From a bacterium (GTDB lineage Bacteria > Desulfobacterota > Deferrisomatia > Deferrisomatales > Deferrisomataceae), in the NCBI GenBank assembly GCA_027021615.1, contig JALUTY010000083.1, forward strand, positions 39,607 to 103,606: a stretch of DNA of 64,000 nt. The letters are read 5' to 3'. Shown here piece by piece: positions 59,768 through 64,000 of the stretch. The notes beneath the pieces are model-generated. The model worked only from the letters and a program-made list of their open reading frames with translations, was not told the DNA's origin and made no database searches. The position numbers were made by a program, and so were the translations under genes. Position 1 is the first letter of the stretch; every line of letters starts with the position of its first letter.

Positions 59768-59901
59768 AACCCCAACCAAGATGCGACAATGGACCGCACG
59801 CCTGGAAGGTTGTCAAGGCCCGGGGGAACGGGGGCCCGAAAAACCCGACATCGGAACACCACCTGGCATGGCCCATGGCCGCTCGGGAGCCGCCAGGCCG
59901 C

Positions 59902-59927
59902 CCCGCATGATTCATGAATCATGCGGG
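59902..59927. repeat. Collapsed R2 element (termini only)
   Basis: A perfect 26-bp palindrome whose half is CCCGCATGATTCA, followed by CTAG. It equals the two termini of R2 copy b joined at TTCATGAA, with the 140-bp interior gone. Left flank GGGAGCCGCCAGGCCGCC and right flank GCGGGCTAG then CGGGCCGCAG are shared with copy c at 55249-55475. The rest of the 59643-59959 gap holds the promoter described above and R3 sequence at its end. Confidence 0.8.
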
Positions 59928-59959
59928 CTAGCGGGCCGCAGGCTCGAGACCGAAGACCG

Positions 59960-60445
59960 ATGACTGATGGCCGGCGAGCGGATTTCAAGATCAACCGAGG
60001 GTTGTATCTTCGTCTTGCGGGGGCGGCGGTGCTGTGGGGGGGGGGAACCTTCATCGCGGGTCGGGTGCTGGCGGCCGAGGTCTCGCCGCTCCCGGCCGCC
60101 TTCGTGCGGTTCGCCCTGGCGGGGGCGGTGCTCGTGGTGCTGGCCCGTCAGGAGAAGGGCGCGTTTCCCCGGGACCGGCACACCCTGGGGATCCTCCTGC
60201 TTCTGGGGACGACAGGGGTGGCCGGGTACAACCTCCTTTTTTTCACCGGTCTTCGCACGGTGGAGGCCGGGCGGGCAGCCCTTATCATCGCCAACAACCC
60301 CGTGGCCATCGCGGCCGGGGCGGCCCTGGTGCTGGGCGAGCGCCTGGCCCCCTCCCTCTGGCTCGGGGCGGGCCTCGTGGGGGCAGTCATCGCCCTCACC
60401 CGGAGTCGGGCCGGGGCTCCATCGCTTCGAACCGGTTCGTCCTGA
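59960..60445 (+). CDS. EamA-domain protein, half-length
   Basis: 161 residues: one EamA/DMT unit with five membrane helices (LYLRLAGAAVLWGGGTFIAG, VRFALAGAVLVVLA, LGILLLLGTTGVAGYNLLFF, LIIANNPVAIAAGAALVLGE and LGAGLVGAVIAL) where the usual transporter has two units and about 300 residues. After the first unit it runs into the convergent asparaginase gene and stops within 60 bases of overlap. Either a single-EamA protein that dimerises or a gene truncated by rearrangement. The ATG falls inside an R3 repeat and lacks a clear Shine-Dalgarno site. Confidence 0.7.
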   Translation: MTDGRRADFKINRGLYLRLAGAAVLWGGGTFIAGRVLAAEVSPLPAAFVRFALAGAVLVVLARQEKGAFPRDRHTLGILLLLGTTGVAGYNLLFFTGLRTVEAGRAALIIANNPVAIAAGAALVLGERLAPSLWLGAGLVGAVIALTRSRAGAPSLRTGSS

Positions 60446-60899
60446 GGTTCTTGCGCGCCCGGAACGGGTCGAACACCCGGCCGTTCATGGCCAGGTACAC
60501 CCCAGCGGGCAAGATCTGCACGGCGGCCACGGCGAACCCCAGGTTGAACGGCGCGTCCGTGGACCGGAACCGGCCCGGCTGGATCGCGCCCGTGAGCACC
60601 ACGGTCTTCCCGGGGATCCCGGCCAGAGCCCGCCCCGTCTCGGCCATGGTGTCGGTGCCGTGGGTCACCACCACCCGGCCCTCGGGGCACCGCTCCACCG
60701 CCTCGCGGATCCGGACCCGGTCCTCGGGCGTGATCTCCAGGCTGTCCTTGCGCATCACCGGCTCCACCTCGTACTCGAACGCCACCCCCGCCTCCCGGAG
60801 CACCTCCCCGGCCAGGGGCTCGCCCACTTGGTAGGTGCTCTTGGCGTCAAAGTACACCTTGTCGATCGTGCCCCCCGTGGTGATCACCCGGATCCGCAC
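60396..60899 (-). CDS. Short asparaginase-family protein (N-terminal domain only)
   Basis: 167 residues. It corresponds to the N-terminal domain of type I/II L-asparaginases (about 330 residues): the first threonine region IRVITTGGTIDK, DSLEITPEDRVRI, the second VVVTHGTDTMAETG and VVLTGAIQPGRFRSTDAPFNLG. The C-terminal domain is absent. Small proteins with only this half exist as a separate family, so it may be functional; activity is uncertain. GTG start with AGGAGG 6 bases upstream. The 3' end overlaps the EamA gene by 50 bp. Confidence 0.82.
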   Translation of the reverse strand: MRIRVITTGGTIDKVYFDAKSTYQVGEPLAGEVLREAGVAFEYEVEPVMRKDSLEITPEDRVRIREAVERCPEGRVVVTHGTDTMAETGRALAGIPGKTVVLTGAIQPGRFRSTDAPFNLGFAVAAVQILPAGVYLAMNGRVFDPFRARKNLRTNRFEAMEPRPDSG

Positions 60900-60989
60900 C
60901 GCTCGCCTCCTGGCCCCCACGACTTCGCTTCTGGCTTTCGGTCCTTTGGGTGGCTTGACTGCTCCCGGCTCAGCCGCTCGCTCTCACCT

Positions 60990-61068
60990 GTGGGAGCGGT
61001 CTCCAGGTCCCGACAACGACCCTGCCGGGTCTTCCGACCCGGGATCGCGACCAGGAGGTCGCTCCTAC
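60990..61068. repeat. REPIN-like inverted pair of REP sequences
   Basis: GTGGGAGCGGTCTCCAGGTC (from 60990) and, about 30 bp later and inverted, ACCAGGAGGTCGCTCCTAC (to 61068). The second contains the hairpin GCGACC/GGTCGC. On their own strands both read GTRGGAGCGRYCTCC, close to the REP consensus GTAGGAGCG... known from RAYT-bearing bacteria. Confidence 0.7.
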
Positions 61069-61129
61069 ACCCGGGGGCCGGGACAGGTTGCCCTTCCCCC
61101 TCACCCGGCCCCACGACGTCTCCCCCCAT

Positions 61130-61260
61130 GCTCCTTCGGAGCCTCCGTACGAGGCCGTTCTCGGCCACGTACGGAAACCACCAGCCCGTACCGGGCCCGG
61201 GGGATGGCCACGTAGGCGAGGTTCTTGAGCTGCTCCTTCCCGGCGGCCACCGGCCCCTTC
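61130..61260 (-). pseudogene. Duplicated 3' end of the UvrD-like helicase
   Basis: 61130-61238 repeats 62804-62911 almost base for base (helicase C-terminus LKNLAYVAITRARYELVV to the end). One inserted base breaks the frame (ACGGAAACC against ACGGGACC), and the copy reads LKNLAYVAIPRARYGLVVS. Similarity stops abruptly at 61238 after CTGCTCCTT. The remaining bases to 61396 are not recognised. With 62804 it brackets the AAA ATPase gene as a direct repeat. Confidence 0.8.
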
Positions 61261-61396
61261 ACCCTGTGAGGGCGTCGGCCAGGCACAGGGAGCGTTCCCG
61301 CCGCAGGCGCTCCAGGATCTGGTTCTTGTCCTCCGAGTCCTGTGGAAGCCGGGTAGAGATCCCGGCTGGGGAACCGCAGCCGCGGGGCCCCCGGCT

Positions 61397-61431
61397 CATG
61401 ACGATTGAATATCGGATATTCGATCGTCATG
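61397..61431. repeat. 35-bp palindrome downstream of the AAA ATPase
   Basis: Arms CATGACGATTGAATATC and GATATTCGATCGTCATG pair over 17 bp with one mismatch. It sits 23 bp after the stop of the ATPase gene. The related palindrome at 62681-62713 lies just 5' of the same gene. Confidence 0.8.
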
Positions 61432-61453
61432 CCACCCGCCCGCCATCCCCGGC

Positions 61454-62671
61454 TCACGGGGATCTCTGCGCCACCCCGAACCAGGGAAGCACCACCACGC
61501 CCGACCGCCGGAAGGCCCGGTCGCCTCCGTAGAACAGGGCCGCCGGTCCGTCGGGGTCGCCGGAGAGGTTTCGCCAGTAGCGGAGGTTGGCGAAGAACTC
61601 AGGGGTGACGGTCTGGCCCGATTTCACCTCCACCGGGATCCGCTGGGCGCCCAGGTCCACGAGGATGTCGATCTCGTGGCCGGCTGCGTCGCGCCAGTAG
61701 TAAAGGCTCGGCTGCTCGCCCCGGTGCAGAAACGCCTTCAGGAGCTCGCTCACCACGAAGCTCTCGAACACCGCGCTCCGCTCCGCCCGGTGAAAGAGTT
61801 CTTCGGGGGACCGGATCTGCAGAAGGTAGCACAGGAGCCCCGTGTCCAGGAAGTACAGCTTGGGGCTCTTGATCAGCCGCTTTCCGAAGTTCTCGTGGTG
61901 GGGCCGCAGCAGCGCGATGAGAAAGCTCGCCTCGAGCACCGAGATCCAGCGCCGCGCGGTGGAGTGGGTGACGCCGGCGTCCGAAGCCAGGGCCGAGAGG
62001 TTCAGCAACTGGCCCGTCCGGCCGGCACAGAGGCGGACGAACCTGCCGAACGTCTCCAGGTCCCCCACGTTCACCACGGTCCGCACGTCCCGCTCCAGGT
62101 AGGTCTGGTAGTAGCTCGCAAGCCAATCCCGGGACTCGATGCCCCGGTCGTGAATCCGGGGATAGAACCCGGTGTAGAGCGTTTCGAGCAGGCCGCGGTC
62201 CGGGGCCGGGAGCCTGTTGGCCGGGACCTCCCGGCCCAGGGCGTCGAACGAAAGGGGCTCCGCGCCAAGAAGCTCGGCCAGGGAGAGCGGAAGCAGGTGC
62301 AGCACCGCGGACCGGCCGGCCAGCGACTGGGAGATCCGCTCCAGCAGGAGGAAGTTGTGGGACCCCGTCAGCACGAAGCGCCCGGTCGTTTGGGGGTCTT
62401 CGTCGACCATGACCTGGATGTACGAGAACAGGTCCGGGGCCCGTTGCACCTCGTCGAGGATCACCGGCCCGGCGAACTGCTCCAGGAAGCCCCGCGGGTC
62501 CTCGAGGGCGAACTGCCGCTGGTCGGGGAGCTCGAGGGAGGTGTACGCGTGGTGGGGAAACACCGCCCGCACCAGGGTGGTCTTGCCGGACTGGCGCGGG
62601 CCGGTGACGCTGACCACCGGGAACGCCCCAGCAGCCCGTAGCAGTTTTGGGGCGAGCGTGCGCGGGATCAT
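61454..62671 (-). CDS. AAA_14/DUF4143 ATPase
   Basis: 405 residues. N-terminal AAA with VVSVTGPRQSGKTTLVRAVF as P-loop, VILDEVQRAPDLFSYIQ as Walker B and FVLTGSHNFLLLERISQSLAGR as sensor, LPLSLAEL, then the DUF4143 C-terminal domain with a PD-(D/E)xK-like signature (YYWRDAAGHEIDILVDLGAQRIPVEVKSG). Typical of a widely mobile group of unknown role, sometimes linked to toxin-antitoxin or defence loci. ATG with GGAG upstream. Flanked by two related palindromes and by a duplicated helicase 3' end. Confidence 0.9.
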   Translation of the reverse strand: MIPRTLAPKLLRAAGAFPVVSVTGPRQSGKTTLVRAVFPHHAYTSLELPDQRQFALEDPRGFLEQFAGPVILDEVQRAPDLFSYIQVMVDEDPQTTGRFVLTGSHNFLLLERISQSLAGRSAVLHLLPLSLAELLGAEPLSFDALGREVPANRLPAPDRGLLETLYTGFYPRIHDRGIESRDWLASYYQTYLERDVRTVVNVGDLETFGRFVRLCAGRTGQLLNLSALASDAGVTHSTARRWISVLEASFLIALLRPHHENFGKRLIKSPKLYFLDTGLLCYLLQIRSPEELFHRAERSAVFESFVVSELLKAFLHRGEQPSLYYWRDAAGHEIDILVDLGAQRIPVEVKSGQTVTPEFFANLRYWRNLSGDPDGPAALFYGGDRAFRRSGVVVLPWFGVAQRSP

Positions 62672-62680
62672 GCGGGCTCC

Positions 62681-62713
62681 GTGACGATTGAACATTCGAT
62701 GTTCAATTATCAC
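62681..62713. repeat. 33-bp palindrome upstream of the AAA ATPase
   Basis: Arms GTGACGATTGAACATT and ATGTTCAATTATCAC pair at 14 of 16 positions. It lies 10 bp before the ATPase start codon, where it could be an operator, and resembles the palindrome at 61397-61431 (shared GACGATTGAA...TTC). Confidence 0.8.
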
Positions 62714-62794
62714 GAATCCGCTGAGACCGCAACCTCCCCGGTCGGTGTGGCTTCCCCCGCTTCCGGCTTCCCCGTGGCCCGGCCCGACAACGGC

Positions 62795-64000
62795 TCACCC
62801 CAGGCTCCTTCGGAGCCTCCGGACGAGGCCGTTCTCGGCCACGTACGGGACCACCAGCTCGTACCGGGCCCGGGTGATGGCCACGTAGGCGAGGTTCTTG
62901 AGCTGCTCCTTGCTCCACCGGTTCCCCGGCTCCAGGGCGTCGAGGCCCACCACGAACACCACCGACCAGTCCATGCCCTTGGCCGTGTGCACGGTGGAGA
63001 TGGTGACCGAGTCGATGGTGATGTCGTGGCCCGCTTTGCTCCGGTAGTCCTCCGCAGCCCACCGGGCCAGCACGCCCCGGGCCAGGAGCTCCTGCTCCAG
63101 CCTCTTGGGAAGGGGCGGCCCCTCCGGGTCGTAGGGGCGCTTCGTGGGGTAGAGCACCGCCACCTCCGAGGCGGGCACCCCCCTTTCCAGGACCCGCTCG
63201 GCCACCGCCTCGGCCACGAACGCCACCACCTCCTTCGGGTCTGGGAACCGAACGAGGGCCGGATCGGGCCCGCGGGCCGTGAGATACCCCGAAAAGAGCT
63301 CCAACTGGGTCGCGCCGGGGCTGGGCTCGGCCGACGTCTCGAGGCCCCGGAACCGCCCGGCAAAGCCAGCGAGCTCCTCGGTGCTCCGGTAGGCCGTGCG
63401 CAGGCGGTGAACCCGGCCCCGGGCCCGGATCCCCAGATCCGACCACCGCGCCCGGCCGCCCCGCCGGTACAGGTCCTGATGCTCGTCCAGGGCGATGAGC
63501 AGATGATCCGTGTCCGGGTTCAAAAGCCCGACCACCAGGCGGAGCATGGCATCCGAGAAATCCTGGCCCTCGTCCACCAGCACCGCATCGTAGCGCTCCG
63601 GAAACTCCCCCAGCCGCCCGAGCGCCTCCTCGACCACCAGATCGTAGTACTCCGGGTCCTCCTTCTCGAACGCGACCGGCTCCCCCACCACCCGCTGGCA
63701 CAGCTCGAACACGTGGCACACCTCGACCCCGCCGCCCGGCCCCAGCCCCAGCCCCTGGCGAACGCACAGCCGCTTCAGGTACGGCACGAGGGCCACGTTG
63801 TAGCAGACCAGGAGGACCCGCTGGACCTTGGGGTTGTACTTCCGCAGGAACCGGGCCCGGTGGACGAGGACCAGGGTCTTGCCGCAGCCCGAAGGCCCCG
63901 CCACGATCCGGTGGCCGCCGTCCCACCGCCGGGCCAGGCTCTCCTGGTTGTGGTCGAGGAGCCGAAGCCGCTCCCGGTCCTCCCCGGGCGCGGGCGGCCG
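62795..64000 (-). CDS. UvrD/PcrA-like superfamily I helicase (5' end outside window)
   Basis: 401 residues visible, open to the window edge. Upstream of the P-loop comes RLRLLDHNQESLARRWDGGH, then motif I AGPSGCGKTLVL, LLVCYNVALVPYLKRL, motif II VLVDEGQDFSD, QDLYRRGG for motif III, TAYRST, motif V TVHTAKGMDWSVVFVVG and motif VI NLAYVAITRARYELVV. The opening resembles NERD-domain UvrD-like helicases; the N-terminal part is not in view. Two broken relatives exist in the window (52785-53060, 61130-61260). Confidence 0.9.
   Translation of the reverse strand, partial: RPPAPGEDRERLRLLDHNQESLARRWDGGHRIVAGPSGCGKTLVLVHRARFLRKYNPKVQRVLLVCYNVALVPYLKRLCVRQGLGLGPGGGVEVCHVFELCQRVVGEPVAFEKEDPEYYDLVVEEALGRLGEFPERYDAVLVDEGQDFSDAMLRLVVGLLNPDTDHLLIALDEHQDLYRRGGRARWSDLGIRARGRVHRLRTAYRSTEELAGFAGRFRGLETSAEPSPGATQLELFSGYLTARGPDPALVRFPDPKEVVAFVAEAVAERVLERGVPASEVAVLYPTKRPYDPEGPPLPKRLEQELLARGVLARWAAEDYRSKAGHDITIDSVTISTVHTAKGMDWSVVFVVGLDALEPGNRWSKEQLKNLAYVAITRARYELVVPYVAENGLVRRLRRSLG

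Overview
The window is very GC-rich, densely packed chromosomal DNA from an anaerobic bacterium, most likely a deep-branching Desulfobacterota/Deltaproteobacteria relative (Deferrisoma-like; inference from gene content, not from a marker gene). Supporting signs are an HgcA/HgcB mercury-methylation pair, a coenzyme-B12-dependent ribonucleotide reductase, a futalosine-pathway menaquinone gene (mqnD), three exported TlpA-like thioredoxins, CsrA, PilZ and DUF4388 signalling proteins, PilT/PilB-type ATPases, and a large PAS histidine kinase with a periplasmic binding domain. No rRNA, prophage or CRISPR was seen; the only tRNA found is tRNA-Gly(CCC).

Layout. 1-3.3 kb: ECF-type sigma factor with a secreted partner, two tandem thioredoxins, tRNA-Gly. 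3.4-10 kb: Cys-rich mini-protein, glycosyltransferase, a receiver domain fused to a ferritin-like helical domain, and a translationally coupled nadK-recN-NAGS-pmbA operon. 10-13 kb: rarA-usp, csrA, and a YcbK-type murein peptidase. 13.1-18.8 kb: an operon of a Ycf46-type AAA+ ATPase, a Ycf35-like DUF1257 protein, DUF2997, a HEAT-repeat protein, a lidless Hsp70-like protein and a small membrane protein, with a PilZ gene upstream. This operon is the best candidate for an undescribed system. 19.9-28 kb: membrane HEAT protein, CPBP protease, AI-2E-family permease, giant hybrid kinase. 28-35 kb: alpha/beta hydrolase divergent from a third thioredoxin, pilT, an MshEN/receiver/DUF4388 protein, a PilB-like pseudo-ATPase and a receiver protein. 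35-44 kb: mqnD, a RAYT-like transposase fused to a DnaA domain-IV fold, stomatin/NfeD pair, nrdJ, and a frameshifted DUF493 gene. 44-50 kb: PD40 lipoprotein, SBF-like transporter, hgcA, hgcB, and an aminotransferase/aldolase pair fitting glyoxylate metabolism. 50-60 kb: methyltransferase-like protein, DEAD-box helicase, OCD-family reductase, and a general L-amino-acid-type ABC importer. 60-64 kb: half EamA transporter, short asparaginase, a DUF4143 AAA ATPase bracketed by palindromes and by a duplicated 3' end of a UvrD-like helicase, and the partial helicase itself.

A second theme is the intergenic DNA. Most spacers of more than 100 bp are mosaics of a few repeat families: R1, about 185 bp with covarying terminal inverted repeats; R2, about 180 bp with TIRs and one copy collapsed to a palindrome; R3, GACCGA-type short repeats that often sit just 5' of start codons; R4, CTAG-rich degenerate tandem repeats; plus one REPIN-like pair. 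The RAYT-like gene lies next to one R1 copy. Genes themselves overlap by 4 bp (ATGA/GTGA) again and again, so repeats are confined to the few real gaps.
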